Below, in pieces: positions 46,151-60,826 of a DNA stretch of 64,000 bases. The translations under genes and the position numbers were made by a program. Where the stretch lies: assembly GCF_009870125.1 (NCBI RefSeq), contig NC_046683.1:62201869-62265868 (forward strand), in the 5' to 3' direction. Source of the DNA: Drosophila pseudoobscura. Its lineage: Eukaryota > Arthropoda > Insecta > Diptera > Drosophilidae. Positions within the stretch are counted from its first letter, which is position 1. Each line of letters opens with the position of its first letter. The notes under the pieces are model-generated. The model did no database searches and had not been told where the DNA came from. It saw nothing but the letters and a program-made list of their open reading frames with translations.

Positions 46151-49100
46151 CGAGTTATTTTCTATACTCGTATCAAGTGAAAATACATTTCCGCCTTTAA
46201 AGGCAGCTGAGATTCTGAGCAAGTTCTGAGGGAACCCTCGGTGGCTGCGGCTGCTTGAAGAAACTGCAGCCACAATTGGCAATCCCATCGAAAGCGATAA
46301 ACCTCCATTATCCATTGCTAATCTGCGCAACTAATTGTCGCCGACCAGCTGAAAACCATGCCACAAGCTCAACATTAGGCGGGCAGGGAGCCGCAAGAGC
46401 TCATAAATTAATTCATTAACGTCAATCTAATTGCCAAATAATCCTCGGCTCATGTCTGCTTATTCCTCAAGGCTTCTGGATGTTTCAAAACCGGAAAATC
46501 CAAAAAAAAGCCACAAAAACGTCGCTGTTTTCGGGGGGAATTATGGTGGCAGTCTGTCAGGCAGGCGGCAGTCAGTATGAGTCAATATAAACGTTTATTA
46601 TATGCTATGAGAATACGTGTGCAGTTGTTTGGCCTGTTCACTTCCGCTTCCGCTTGACGAAGACGACTACGACTACGTCGACGACACGAAGATCCCATTC
46701 AAGTGAATTGCTGCCGCCAAATGAAATGAAAAATTCAACACGACACACAGTCCCAGGCCCATGGCCCATGGCCCAGGGCCCAGGCCCAGTAGCAGTAGCA
46801 GTTGGAGTCACAGACACAGAGCCTTAGAAGGAGGCGAGTGCGAGTGCTGGCAGCACGCCTAACGAGAACGAATCGTCGTCGTGCCTCAGTGGGGAATGCA
46901 ACAGGCAACAGGCTGCCGTTTTTGGCTGCCAACTAACAAGCCAACTAACAAGAGAGGTCTTCCCCGGTGCCTGGTGGCTGGTGCCTGGTGCTTGGTGCCT
47001 GGATGCCTGGGTCCTTGTTCCTGGACTCGTGCCAGGCGGCACTTTTGGCAGCAATCGCATGTTGCATGCCACTTTTCGGGCGGCACAAACGTGACGCCAT
47101 TAGATGGGCCTTCGTCCTTAGCCTTTTCGCCTCTGGGAAATATTTTTTATTGTTTTTTAATGCCACTCGCTCAAAGTTCTGGTCTCTCTCTCTCTCTTCG
47201 CTCTGTTCAATAATGCTTCTCCCTTCTTTTTTGGCAAAGTTTCAGACCACAGGACGGCCAATTACAATTGAAGGGCTTACAGTGCATTTAAAAAGTAATT
47301 TGTCTGCCGCCCCAAAAGCCGCGCACGTATTTATGTATTTCAATGCAAATGCAAATGTAAATGCAACCAAGACTCTCCTGGGAGGGACCTGTTGTGGCGA
47401 TGGGGCGCGGGCCCAGTGGATCTGAGGGTAATCAGAGCTACCCGTGTTCACTAATGGTTATACAAGCCGCAAGGGCAACCCGTGAGCCCGGGGAGCCACC
47501 CGGACAGGGGCGTTGAAATGCAGCCAGGGCACACACACACACTCTCTCGCACATAATAAACTCGCGCAGGGAAGTATGCAACGTTCCCCGTATTCTGGGG
47601 AGAGGCAGATGAGGCAGAGGCAGAGGCAGAGGACTACGGGTACTACATACGTGTCTGGGGACATGTTAACATGGCAGTCGTGCCAAAAATTATTATTCCC
47701 GCCTCGCCTCGCCACGTATACGTACGCTTTGAAAGTGGCAGTGACAGTGCCACTGGCTTTGGCTTTGCATCTGCTGCTGCTGCTGCTGCTTTTTGCTTGT
47801 TGCATACTTTTAGGAATGAGTGTGAGAGTCGATTTGTCAACGCCTAAAAGGACAACATATTTCTTCTGGCCAAACGCAAAAAATTGCCCAGGAAATGGCC
47901 GGCAAATGGTTTCAACAAATGAATTATATATATTTGTACACACATATGCAACTGATTTGCATTTTATAGTTTCTGTTTCAGTTGCAGTCGGAGCTCTCCC
48001 ATTTTTTTTCTGATTTCTTCTGATGCTCGTTTTGGCCGCAGCTTGTTTTAATTGCCAAATGAATTGGCCTCGTCGGCCTGGTCCGCATTTGTTTAATGGT
48101 CAGCCATTTTTATCTATCAATTAAAGCAGCGACAACGAAATGTTTTCAAAAAATGCCAGCACATAAATTTTAGAGCTAATGGTAATGGGATATTCCCTTC
48201 TTTTTTTTTTTGGGAACAACTGTTGATGGGCGGTTGGCGTTTTTTTTGGTTTTTTGTGTAAGGGGAAAGTTTTGACTTTAGGGAAAACCGATTTAATCTG
48301 TTCGATTGTGTGAAATTGAATTCAATTTTTGGCGATCTCTGCTGCCTGGGCCTAAAACTGACTGCTTTTAGGGACATGGTATTCTCTAGTGGACCTCACT
48401 TCCACCTGCTATCAACTGTAATTTGTCCACTGCAATTTTCGGTGAACGTGTCGAAAGATTCAACACCTAGTACGTTTGCAGCTCCAGTTGCAGTTAGTGC
48501 AACATGGGCTGTGGCACGTTCCGCCTGCCTGTGCAGTGTGACCACCGCTAAAACGCCTAATGACGTTTACACGGCCAACATAATTACAGTAATAATGTGG
48601 CCGAGACCTGGCCACGACGACGACGACAGCACCACTGCTGCGAGGAGTGGTGTGGCGCTGTTACGGATGTGGACGGCGATGGCGATGATGATGTTGATGA
48701 CATTAGCGAGGTGTCAGGCGACAATTTAACGAGCGACAACGTTGCATACACGTACACGGACACGTATACCTACATACACGTACATGTGTGTGTATGCGCG
48801 GAAAGGATTCCTGCCTTCCTGCCAGCCTATTGTGTGCCACATGCAACACCAGCAGAAGGACCAACAAAGCACATTCGTCACGAAATGAGGAAAGGAAGCA
48901 GCAACAAAACTCTTGCTCTCCTCGTGCGTGTGTCGACCAACAATTTTGTATGCTTTTAAATTAGCCAAAGTGTGAAAGTGTCATGTTTCGAAATATGAAA
49001 TTAACAAGAGCATGAGCCGAAAGAGCAAAACGGAGCAACAAGAACGCGATGCCTCCTTGTTGCTGTTGCTGTTGCCGTTGCCGTTGCTGTTGCTGTTGTT

Positions 49101-52100
49101 GATACTCTGTAATTTGTTGGCCGAAAATTGAAAGGAAGTGCACTTCAATTAATGTTTTCTCTCCCTCTTATGGCCGGGCTTAATGCTGTTGCCCTGCAAC
49201 TGGAAGAGCAGCAGCAAAATTCTTCAAAATACATGTATTGACCCATAAACCAGAACGAACCCTTCATTCGCATGCGAATCTGCCACTCACTCTGTTGCCA
49301 ATGACAGTGTTTAACGAATTTTCCAATTAATTTTCATTTAAAAGACAAACCTGAGTCGAGCCCAGAAAAACTCCCAATAGAATAGCAGCAATAGCACGAG
49401 CGCACGAGTACCAGTAAAAAAGTAGCAGTAAAACTAATTATAAATTCGTTTTCAGATTTCAATTTCGCTGTCAGCGGCAGTCGAGGGCTGAGCAGAGCAG
49501 TGTCAAAACGGTATTTCAAAAGGCTTCTTTCTCATCCGTCCCCCCAGGAACCACTGGGCGAGTAAGTAATCTTTTCCGGCAAATAAATCACACCATCGCC
49601 CGTGCGACTGCGACTGTGACTGCGACTGCGACTGCAGTTGAAATTAGTGTAAATGCCACTAAGCCACCTAAAAGTATGCTCAGCATTAGCGGAGTCCGCA
49701 AAAAATCCTGCAATTTACGTACTATGCGGAAAGTTACTTTGGCCCCGGACCCGGACCCGCACCCGAATCTGAAAAGTTGCGACGCGCTGTTAACCGCAGC
49801 CCCAGGCGGCCCCCAAAAGGAACAGGGCGGGACAGCAAGGCAATGCATACATTAAACAACTTTTGGCTCATTGCATTTTGGCCGGGCCCCAGCCTCGGCC
49901 CCATCCCCAGCTCCAGCTCCAGCTCCGACACCGACTGCGACTCCGACTCCTCCTCTGCTGCCAACAAAGGCCGCCGGCGAAGCGTAAAATGCGGGCAAGC
50001 AAAAAGCGCGACCCATCGCAGGACACAAGAGGCAGGACTCAGACGACGGCGTTGACAATGCAACTTGGCCGCAGCCCAAAATGAAAAACTTATTTAATTT
50101 ACTTTGCTTTTTGCCGCAGCTCCAGCCATTTAATTCAATTACTCGCCGAGAGTTCTTTTTGAGGACACTTCTCCTCCGTTTTTTCTCCATAGGGCCTAAT
50201 AGGGCAATCAACAGGGTTGAAATTTGTCAAAGACGCCGCGAGTAGATCAGAAAAGAGCAGAACAGGCCGGAGAAGAGCCCTTTGTGCACAACCTTTAATG
50301 GGGTTTCACAAGGGTCTCAGGATCGATCCTGCACCGCTTTACGTATCCGCCGAAGGACAATGGGGAAGGCTTCTCCTAAATGGGCAATCAACAGGCTGGA
50401 AATTGGCCTCCGGCAACTTTGGCGAAGATATGCCCGGAATGTGACAGAAAAGTTTAAGGGAAATTTCGCCCCAAGAAGTTGGAATCCTTGGAAGGTAGTG
50501 CATAGTTAAAGGTTGCTTCCTTCGAATCCTTTCGCCCTCGGGTCTGCTCCATTCTGCTGTACTTGTCCTGCATACTTCTGAGGCGCAAGAGAAGAAGGTC
50601 TGGAAGGCCAGGAGTCCAACTGTGAGCACTGCCAGCCCGGATAACATGGCCCGGGATTTGTGTGTGTTGTTATTGTTGGGTATGAATGTCACCAGGACCT
50701 GCAGACGGAGTTTTCTCAAACAAATGGGCTAGCTCAACGGAGAACACAGGATAGGACAGGCCAGGCCACTACAGGACAGGGCAAAGGACAGAGGACAGAG
50801 CACGGAGGACGGAGGACACAGCTAAGGAGGCGGCAGGATATTACATGCAGGCATGATTGAGTTTTGAGAGAACATAACCGAAAAAGAGGAAGCGCACAAT
50901 TTCATAAATTTAATGCGAAAAGCTGCACAAAAAGGACCTCCGGCTGGCAGCAGATCCCTGCCCGATTTCAGCATTTTAGCATAGCATTGCAACAAATTGA
51001 ATCCAGTTCTGAGGACTGGGCCTCTAATGCAGTTAAAATCAAAGTCAGAAAAACAAAACCACTGCTGGGATATATGTATGCACGATAGTAAGGATAAAGC
51101 TTTTCATTTCTCATTCCCATTCCCATTCCCATCCTACTCATATTCCTACTCTATGCCTCGCTCTGTCTGTCCGTCCGTCCGTCCGTCTGTCTGTCTGCGG
51201 CGTTTTTTGTGCTTGATTGAACAGAATTCTGGGCGAAGCTAAATTTAATTTACGTTCCGAGCGAGAACGAGAGGGGAATTGGGAATAAGACAGAGATAGT
51301 CCGAGGACATGAATATTTCATTCGCTCTGCGGCAACATAAAAAGTGCACGAAAGCAGCCCCAGCCCCAGCACCAGCCCCAGCACCAGCACCAGACGCCTA
51401 AAAAGCTCCATCTTCCGTGATCCTCCGACTCCACCTCCTCCCAGCTGCTCGGTCGTAAACAATTTACAGTCGAAATTGTTAATAAAATTATCAAATATTG
51501 TATTTATGGTCAGTCTAATGGTCAGGGAAATGGTCAGAAGGGGAAAGGGAACCGGAACGGGAACGGGGACGGGCAGAAGGGAAAAGACCTTTTATGGTGG
51601 CAGTTTAATTTGCTGCTTTGGTTTTACGAGCTGTTGAGGCGATAGTTGGTCCGTGGCCAGGATCAGGAATAAGTCAGGCACTGAAAGAGTTCCTTGCTTT
51701 TACAGCTACTACAGAGAGCGAGAAAGAGGAAGAGAGTGAGAGTGAGAGAGCGTGATAATCGGGATAGGCCACTCCAGGATAATTGCTCCAGGACAAGGCC
51801 AATTATGAATGTAACATAATATTCAGAATCACAATCAGAATCAGATTCGAAATCAGAATTAACCGCACAACACGCGAACCCAATTAGCTCCAGAGCGGGA
51901 CCCCAGCCGAAGGACAATCGTGACCAGTTCCCTTGGCAATTTGCAGCCGCAGGACGGACAAAACATTTCGGAAAGGACATGTCAGAAGCAGGGTACACAA
52001 CCAGAGTGCTCCAGTGAAAATGTCACGAAAAATATTTTCTCTCGACGAAAAACTAAACTAAAATCCAAATGAAAATATTATTAAATTCAATTGGGCAAAC

Positions 52101-52390
52101 ATTACAGAAACATGGACCATGCCAGGACACGCACACGCAGGCGGCAGGCAGCATGCAGCAGGCAGCAGGCACAAGGCAGAACGCTGAAGGGCTGAAGGGG
52201 TACCAGGAGGACATATGTGAATGTGAATGCAATGTGGCGTTGGCGTCCAGTTGGCAACGGCCGCCGCAACAAACGACCAAAAATTGCATTGCCATTTTTA
52301 CGCGCAATTTGTTTTGCGGAAATATTGTGAAAGTTTTTGAGCGGAGGACAGGCTGCCACGTTGGCGACATTTGGCCAAATTGCACACTAA

Positions 52391-52422
<32 letters not shown>

Positions 52423-52427
52423 TGTGC
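52391..52427 (+). repeat. (TG)n microsatellite
   Basis: About 17 TG units with one GG interruption, in the bru3 intron. Confidence 0.9.
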
Positions 52428-52783
52428 TCGAATGTGTGCGTGGGCCAAATGGCTAACGGCAAATGGCCGCAAATGTTTTATATTTTTATTTGCTTGCGTT
52501 TTGCGTTGATTTCTGATTGTTTCACATTTTATTTAATGCCAGGGGCAGAGACAGGAACAGAGACTCGTACGAGTTCGAGGACGCGTATATGGGGCTGCAA
52601 CAAATTAAATCTTCAAAAGTTTCCCCAGACACAAGTGAAGCCATCAGTGTCTGGCAGCATCTCTCAACCGCCTCAATTTAATCATTCGCAATTCCAGAGA
52701 ACCGCCCAAATGCAGTACCACAAATCGTTCGAGTGCCTCGGCAGACACATTTGCCTGTCTCCAAATTGAGAGGCAAGCCGCAA

Positions 52784-52840
52784 GTTGGTCCGGGTCCGGG
52801 TCTGAGTCCGGGTCTGGGTCTGGGTCCTCGTCCTGGTCCA
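52784..52840 (+). repeat. Degenerate GGTCCG/GGTCTG hexamer repeat
   Basis: Around nine units with transitions confined mostly to two of the six positions. It creates spurious Pro-Asp or Gly-Leu open frames. Confidence 0.8.
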
Positions 52841-54848
52841 AGACAGAGTGCACTCCGAGCGGAGAGTCGTCGTAGTCGCTGTCACCGAAATCAAGGCAAA
52901 TCTTTTCTAACTATTTGCAATTCAAGCATAAGTCTCTTCAGTCTCACACACGCATCAGACGAAGACGAAGACGAAGGAAACTTGCCTCATATGCAAAACG
53001 TTGGCGTTGGTGGGGGCGCCCACCACCCGCCCACCGGCAGAAAATCCTGCAATGAATATATTTGGCAGAAGGAGACCCAAGTGCAGAAGAAAAAACCCAA
53101 AAATTCGCCCTGCCAGTGCATACTGCTAGGCGTTGGCGGCGTGAAACGTTTCACTTGAGTCGAAGAAAAAAAATGTGGGAGCCCAGGCAGGACTGCTCCC
53201 TGTTTGATAAACGACAGTCGTCTTGGTTACCTGGAGCTCGTCCTTGTCCCTGTGCCGCTCTCTCGATTTGTGTGTGTGGGGGTTTATATTTTCACAATTT
53301 TTCTTGCTGCAGGTAAAGTTTTCCTTTTGCCGCTTGTCGCTGCTCTCGAATCCGAATCCGAATTGCGAGAGGAAATGATAGACGGCAGTCGGTAGTCGGT
53401 AGTCGGTAGTTTTCTAGGCGATTTATAAACTCGTATATTCGCAGCACTCGCATGTTGCTCCTTTGTTGTCTGGGACGGGAGGATGTGGCTAAGCCTAGAA
53501 AGCAATTTACCCGATTATGTGAGCTTTAAGACAGGCTCTGGTTCTCTCTCTTAAAGGGGCTTGCCCCTGCCTCCGGGAAGTCCTCCCTGGCTGGCCAGCG
53601 ATTGTATAGGGACTCGGTTATTCTTCCATTTCGAAACTTTATTCAAACATAAGCAGATATGCAGTTGCATCTGGTGCCGTGCCCCTCGCTCTCAATTTTT
53701 ATATGGACAGGCCGCTTCTGCTTGACTTGCTTATCACAACAAAAGTTGTCTGGCCAGATGGAGGAGATGGAGATGGAGGAAATTGGGGAACTCTGTCAGG
53801 GAAAAAAGTCGAAATAATATGCCAAAGCATTCTTCACTGATTCTGGCTACGCGTTTTTGCACTTCAAAGTACTTCAAATCAATTTTCTTCACTTATTTTC
53901 ATAAACCCGAAGCAGTCCCTTTTCCTCTAGCCGCACAGCCCTGTCCCTGTCCCTGTCCCATCAGCATTGGAGGAAAAAATTTGCCAGAAAAGTTCAATTT
54001 TTGAAATATATTTGCAAATTTCATTCACTGCGCTCGTCCATTCAAATTTCCTGCATTTATGTTGGTGTCCCTTTGGGGAAGGAAGCTGAGGAAGCGGAGG
54101 AAGCCGAGGAAGGGCAACTGGGAGAGGGGGGCTGGAAATATGAGCGAAAAAATGGAAATAAAGGACAAAACAGCAGCGGACCCTTCCTTCTGGCCTGCTC
54201 GCCCACTCCTCCGATTTTCGGCACAGGACCTTTTGTTATATTGAGAAGGCAGCAAGAAATTGCGCTAAGATGCTTATCCTTTTTTTTCTGTGTGCCGCTG
54301 CTCCCTTTCGTGGGGGCAAAAAATGGTAAAAATGCTCCATTATTATTTTTATTACTTATTTGCTTTTAATACTTCACGACGACGCTAGGGCTGACAAGAA
54401 CGATCTCTAGGACCGAGACGGAGACGGAGACCGAGACCGAGGCCGGGCCCAGGCCCGGGCCCGGGACTACGGCCAGCAGCAGAGCCTGGACGAACGTCAT
54501 CCAATCTCAAAGCGGATGTCGTCTACTTTGCATTTTGAGCCGTTTCAACTTATGTGCTTCCTGCTCCTAGTCCGAGAGCCGGTCCATCCGAGAGCCCTGC
54601 CCACGCCCAGCCCACATTTTAAACGATGCTTGTCCTGCCGCGCCCCCATTTGTGCCCCTTCCGAAATTATTATACGGTCCCCGGATGGCCTGCCGTTGCC
54701 ATCGCCGTCGCCGTTGCCGTCGCCCTCACCCGCCTTTGCCCATCAGCTGCACTTATTGAAAAATTCGCATCTCACATCAGGAATTGAGGAAATTCCTTCT
54801 TGGCCATCTCTTCGCTTTTCGATGGCTTTCGGCTTCGATTTGGCTTGG

Positions 54849-54900
54849 TCCCCAGGTCCATCCCCAGGTCCATCCCCAGGTCCATCCCCAGCTCCATCCC
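54849..54900 (+). repeat. 12-bp tandem repeat (CCAGGTCCATCC)
   Basis: Three exact units and a diverged fourth. It explains a Pro-Ser-rich spurious frame. Confidence 0.85.
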
Positions 54901-55401
54901 TTGGCCGACTCTTGTTTTAAGTGCAGTCAGTAGTTGGCTTTGTCGTCTGTGTTTATGCAAAAAATTTGTCTACAGTCTGCGTCTCTGGCGTCGTCCTCGT
55001 CTCCGTCCCCGTCCCCGTCTTGGTCTTTGGCCGGTTACGCCTCTTCAAGCTGAAATGTCCCGGGACGACGTCCTGGCCCCGGCGCGGCCTGGCCAGCCTT
55101 TTGTTATTTCTTGTGCTTAAGTAGTTTTTACTGTTTTTCATACTTTCAGCTTGTAATCACTGTCAATGTCGACGACGGCAAGGAGCAGGGCGATGGGTGG
55201 CTTTACCCGTCGTTTTGTTTCTGACATGCTGCTTAAATGCTTCCCAAGATTTAGCTACTTGATGGGGTTTTACCTCCTTACAATGTTATTAATAATAAGC
55301 TATACAAATTTTTCACTGTCTTCGGATTGGGTCCAGACCGGACTGGACCGGCCTGGACTGGAATGGACAGGACGGGACAAGATAAAGGCACTTGAACTTA
55401 C

Positions 55402-55495
55402 GCCAGAATAGGGCAAAGGATTGATATCCTTGGAGCTATGCAAATTTGTAGTACATACCTGCAAAGATAGAGAGAGGGAAAATCAGATTTAGTTT
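55402..55495 (-). promoter_or_regulatory. Candidate recursive (ratchet) splice site in the bru3 intron
   Basis: On the minus strand, an ACTAAAT branch-like string and TTTTCCCTCTCTCTATCTTTGCAG are joined directly to GTATGTAC, with the junction between 55459 and 55458. This is the 3'-splice-site/5'-splice-site back-to-back arrangement of Drosophila ratchet points. A second donor, CTGGC|GTAAGT at 55402/55401, lies 57 nt further on; the 57-nt interval is open in one frame (VCTTNLHSSKDINPLPYSG), so a cassette exon is the alternative reading. Confidence 0.5.
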
Positions 55496-57360
55496 GAATT
55501 GAATGAGGTTCTGTAAATGCAGGAGATTCACTAATATTCCCCTTTGGTTCTAAGAGAATCATATTCATATTCCCTGTTCCCTGTTGACTGTTCCCTTTGC
55601 CATTTCCCGCATTTTGATCATTGAATTGCAAACGATTGTTCGCCCATACTCCGCCCATCGAAGGACTACTCTCTGCACTTTGTGTCTCAAAGAATCAATT
55701 ACCAAACCGTTTTAGGGCCATGCCCGAAATGTGCCATTAATGGACAGGACCTAACGACATTTTCAGCTGGTTCTGCTCCGGCCTCTCTCGCAAACGGGTG
55801 CAGGACCAGTGAAATTTTAATAATAGCTAAAAGTTCAATTGGCATTTCAATATTGTCTTTGACCTTAGCCTTTTATCGAGAAATTCTGCCCTGCCAGGAG
55901 ATATCGGAGGGGCGGCTTCACACACACAAGCACGCACATCGACAATCAACCTAGACTCTCCCGCAGGAGGAAGAGGAGGAAGAGGGGGAGCAGGAGGAGC
56001 AGGAGGAGAGGGAGCCGGAGGAGCCTGGGATGATATTATGAGTGTTGCTGGCATTTCAACGATTTTCAGTTTTCTTATTAAATATTCTAGAAATGTTTCG
56101 GAATCCAATGATTGTGCAATGGCATGTACGCGTCTGCCCTCCCCACTCCTCACTCCACCCTGTGTGTGTGCTGGAAAAGCATTTTTCGTTTTTCAGGACT
56201 CAGGACTCCGACAAGGAGTCCCAATGTTGTTTGTCATTTTAAGTCAGTGCCATGGGTAGCTAGTGAGGTGGAACTATGGGCAAAAGGCACCCGGCACAAA
56301 TGGCATTGTAGGACTCGACTCGACTCGCCTCGCCTCGCCTTGACTCCGACTACATCTCGTTCTCGTTCTACGTCTCCGGCAACAAAGTGAAAATGAAATG
56401 ACTCGGAACGAATGGCAGAGCAAGCGTTTACATGAAAAGCTGAGCGGGTCTAAGGGTCGGATGGGGGCTGGTTCAGGGGATGTGGCCAGAAGGAGGGTGT
56501 GGTCGCATAGACACATTCACGTAGTTTATGTACCTTTTGGCAGCCAATGAAGCATGCCCTAATTGCTGGCACAACTTTAAGCTAAAGAGTTTCTGAATTT
56601 TAAAGCAGGCACACATACACACAAACACACACACACCCACATCTATGAAGGCCAGAGCCAAACGACATTTACATGGATGAGGCTCCACATAATGGAGGGG
56701 GCACGCGTGGTCCACGGCCTTGCTGAATCTGAAAAATGGGGATCTGCCGCTTCTTGGGAACTGCCACTCGTAAAGAGAGAGAGTATCGGTTGCAGTCTGG
56801 CTGTAATTATCACACACCATCATTGGTGACTAGTATGATCTTGGGGATCTGGGGTTTCTTTCGCTCTTATGGCATTCGACATTTAAATATGGGCCTTCGA
56901 AATGAGAGGCTTTTACTCCGCCTACATGCTCGTATCATTTGAATTATAAATGAGGATGTGGCGACCTTTTCTGCCAGCAGCCATCCAAATCACAGTTTGC
57001 ACTTAGTCTTTGTTGTCGAATAAATCAAAGGAGCTTTAATTTTAAAGCATCTAGTGCCGGCGGCTCTACATGAGTTCTCCATAATAAATCAAAGCTCTTG
57101 TGGAGCACCTCAGTGGCCCCCGGGCCCTGACAGTGGCAGCAGCGGTGGCAGCCACAACAACTAAATAAACAGCTCGGTCACCCAGTGCCCAGAGTTATGC
57201 AACACGAATCAGCGCATTTTATGCATGACCAAATATGCGATAAACAGCAACTAATTTTGAGGCAGCTCTCAGCGAAAACGAAAAAAGAATCCATCCAAAA
57301 GTATGGCACAGACAAACTAATTTTACACTGATTCGAATTGAAATGCCAGGCACACGAGCA

Positions 57361-57434
57361 CACATACCCACACCGACACCCACACCGACACCGACACAGA
57401 CACAGACACCGACATGGACACGGACACGGACAGG
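57361..57434 (+). repeat. Degenerate ACACCG/ACACAG/ACACGG hexamer repeat
   Basis: About 12 units with substitutions at two positions, in the bru3 intron. Confidence 0.85.
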
Positions 57435-60400
57435 CGGATAGGTGGCCTGCAATCGAGTGCAGTGTAAATATCCTGCGGTTTTTAGTTTATTAAATTTTTG
57501 TCAACGACGTCTCTCGCTCGGAGGCTGTGGCTGCTGTTTGTCCGTCTGCCTGTCACTGATAATAAATTTCCAGCTGCAGTCGAAAGGCAAAAACAAAATC
57601 GAAATATGCAAAAAAACAACAAAAAAAAAGCGAAAAAACGACAACTGCCTGCCAGCCTGCCGGCCTGCCCTAAGCTCGCTTTTGTTAGCACACTTTTAAG
57701 CGTCATTTAATTAATAATAAAGCCACGCCCCCGGGCGGTTGGTCTCTGATCTCCTATTATGCCGCTGTCCCCGGGATAATTGCTGTCATTCTTCTGGCGT
57801 TGCAACTTTTGTTATTAATTTTTCAGACTTGCAGCTTTTTTCCGCTTAACGTGTGAGGCTTTACAGGCCGTTGATATTTTTCTGTTTTCCTAACTCTCTC
57901 TTTGCCCCTCGTCGGTAAATCAATTAAATCGGAATCGATGTGGAAAAGACGTCTCCAAAATCGGATACAATTTGTCTGGGCCATATCTTCCGAAAATATA
58001 ATCAAATACCATACCAATTAAAGTGTGATTAAAGAGCATTTGCCGACCCGTACTGCCGTGCTTACTGATGGTTCACCTTGATGTCTCATTGGCTTTGGGA
58101 AAACCAAAAAAGGAAATCACGCACATTGCGGTTGGTGGTCCCTTCCTGTCCGGTTCTGTGTTCAGCTCGGTTCTGTGTTAACCTGTCTGGTTGTTGTCCT
58201 GTCCCATGTCCGTTTGTTTGCGTTTCGTGCACAGAGTTATTTACTTGATTAAAAATTCATAATTGCCGACAAAGCACTGCCTAGCTCTAGAAATTCAGAG
58301 CCTAACACCCGAACACGAACCGGAACGCTGGCCCGAGCCCGAACCCGAACCCGAAAAGAATGCCCACAACATTTCTGCACACGGATGCAATTTAATATTT
58401 TAAATATGTCAATTAAACGGGCAGCGGAAGAGGGGCCCCGTCCGGACAATCGCTGACAGGCAGAGGCTGCTTATAATAAATTATACAATTTGCAGCCGCA
58501 TGAATTAAGTAAAATGCAGCTGCACATTTATTTAATAGTTGATAAATGTTTCAGTCTGTGTGAGAGCTGGAAATTGCCATTGGAAAGGGAAATGGTGGCG
58601 GGTGGCGGGTTGGTGGGCCATCAATGTTTGCCGACTTTTAGGTAGAGAGAGATACAGACACTGAACTATAAAAATATTGAGCTTTACGACTATGCACTTG
58701 TCCATAATTCCATCAAGACGAGCGCAATCTTTAAGCCAGCCAAGTGGATGCGGGATGGGCCTGGACCTGTGCCGGCTCGTGGCTGCTGCTGCTGCTGCTG
58801 CTGCTGCCGCTGCTTCTGCTGCCTCCTCTAGGCCAAGTCAAGTGGTTAAAGCAGCTCAAGAGAGCGACGACGACGAGGACGAGTGCTCCATAATGCACAT
58901 GAAAGGAGACTTGAGCAATAAAAAAGCGAAGCGAAGAACTCCACCCGCTTCCCTAGTCAGACACACAAAAAGGCACTCGTCAAGTCCATGACGACGACGA
59001 CGTCGTCTTCATCGTCGTCCAAGTCCAAGTCCCAGTCGCCGTTGCTGTCGAAGATGGGGGCGCAGCTTAAACGACTTAAGCGCCAAAGAAATCATCATTA
59101 AAGTCTTGCTGTAGTCCTCGTCCTCCTCCTCCTCCGCCTTTGCCTCCGCCTCCGCCAGAAGGCGTTGCAGCTCCGCAAGGCGGGGCCTTGCAATCGACAA
59201 TGCTGGTTAAGTCAAGTGTAGGTCGTTGGTCGGGTCGCGCTCTGTGTTGTAGAGTTCAGTTCTGTTGGGATTGGAATGGGGATTGGGGACGTTACTCCCA
59301 GTTTGCTGTTGCTGTTGCTTCTGCTGCTGCTGCTGCTGCAGCACTGCACTCCGTCTTCTTTTGCTTTTGCTTGGCGAACACTCAAGTAAATAGAGTTCAA
59401 AATGAAATGCAACCAGCCGCGGGTGAAGTGCAGGGTCCGGGCCTGCCGCCTGTCATCGATCTGGTCCGTGGCTCTGCTCGCACTTCTCGTAAGCCCCCAC
59501 CGAGCCCTCTCCTTGCTCGGTCATCTGTTAAGAGAGCAAGGGACGAGAGGGGGGAGGGGGATAGGCGGAGAGAGAGACGAGCTTTAATGCCGTGTCTGAA
59601 TTTGCTTTCCACTGTCCGTGCGTGCGCCATTTTAATTAACATGCAAATCCAGTTGAAAATGCCAATTTATGCTTGACATAATATACAGAAAACAGGAAAA
59701 AATTGTAGTCCCCCAAACAGCAAACAGAAGCAGAAGCAGAATCAGAAGCAGAATGGACATGGACAACACATGGGATGACGGTGGACAGTGTGGGGGAGGT
59801 GGGCACGCAATGCTGGTCACAATAATATGTACAATTGGAACTGCAATTCGGGATGATTCCATTCAACTTTTGGTTTCATTTTGCCCCGTTCATAAATCAG
59901 CCGCATACACAACTGTACAACTGTACAACTGTACCTATTCAAATGAGAGGGCATTGTGTGGCGTGTTCTCTTTGGATACATATATCACATATATAATTAT
60001 ATAATAATTACAATTTTTTGCAGTCGAGATATATCCGAAATCAGTGCGTGCACCCAGACACGCATGACCAGATTATTGTTATTATTATTGAGTATTTTTT
60101 ATATAATTAATTTTTTGTCGTTTGTTTGTTTGATTTTTACATTGAATTGACAGCGCCACTGTACATTGGAACATTTTTCCGTGGCTCGGCCTCGTGCTCG
60201 TCTTCGGCCATTATCAGAAAGTAAATGTGAACAATTATATGCCACATAGAAGGAAAAAATAAAAAATGAAAATAATTTTAATGATTGCTTTTTTTTTTCA
60301 TATATTATATATGTAAATATATACGTACTCGTATGGGAGTGTATCGGCCTCCCGATGCATTGCATAAATAAGTTTTAATTTGGTTGTATAATCAGAAATG

Positions 60401-60778
60401 CAATGCATAATAATCGTTTTAATGAGACGACCTGACAACGACATCACGGCCACCTCCCCGAGTTGGCGTCAGATCTAGGAGCGATTTATCAACGCCCGTC
60501 AGGCCCGTCAAGCGAGCCAAGGATGAAGGGCGACGAGCGTTAGCGCAGTAGAGTACAAAGGCAGTCAGGTAGATTCAAGTCAATTTGGTAAAAATTGAAA
60601 CACCTGCTTGATTTCACGCCTGATTAAACTTTGGCCATTGTCCTGCCCTGCTCGGAGTCCTTTATCCGTCCGTGCCACCGCTCTGGAGGCAGCATGTGTT
60701 TGCAATTTAGCAAACAACGGGCCAGACCCGATAAGTCTGCTCCACTCTCCTCGGCAAACACTCGACGCGGACTTGATC

Positions 60779-60826
60779 CAAGTCGAGTCGAGTTGAGTTG
60801 AGTTGAGTTGCGTTGCGTTGAGCAAG
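60779..60826 (+). repeat. Five-base tandem repeat GAGTC/GAGTT
   Basis: Around nine units grading from GAGTC through GAGTT to GCGTT, an example of unit drift along an array. Confidence 0.8.

Noticed and set aside
47458..47943. 161-codon minus frame in the bru3 intron
   Set aside because: Runs through CA and GCTGCT repeats, has no splice borders or domain, and overlaps an equally long frame on the other strand.
58677..59676. Ala- and Ser-rich frames near 58.7-59.7 kb
   Set aside because: Driven by GCTGCT and CGACGA repeats within the bru3 intron. No RRM sequence is present.
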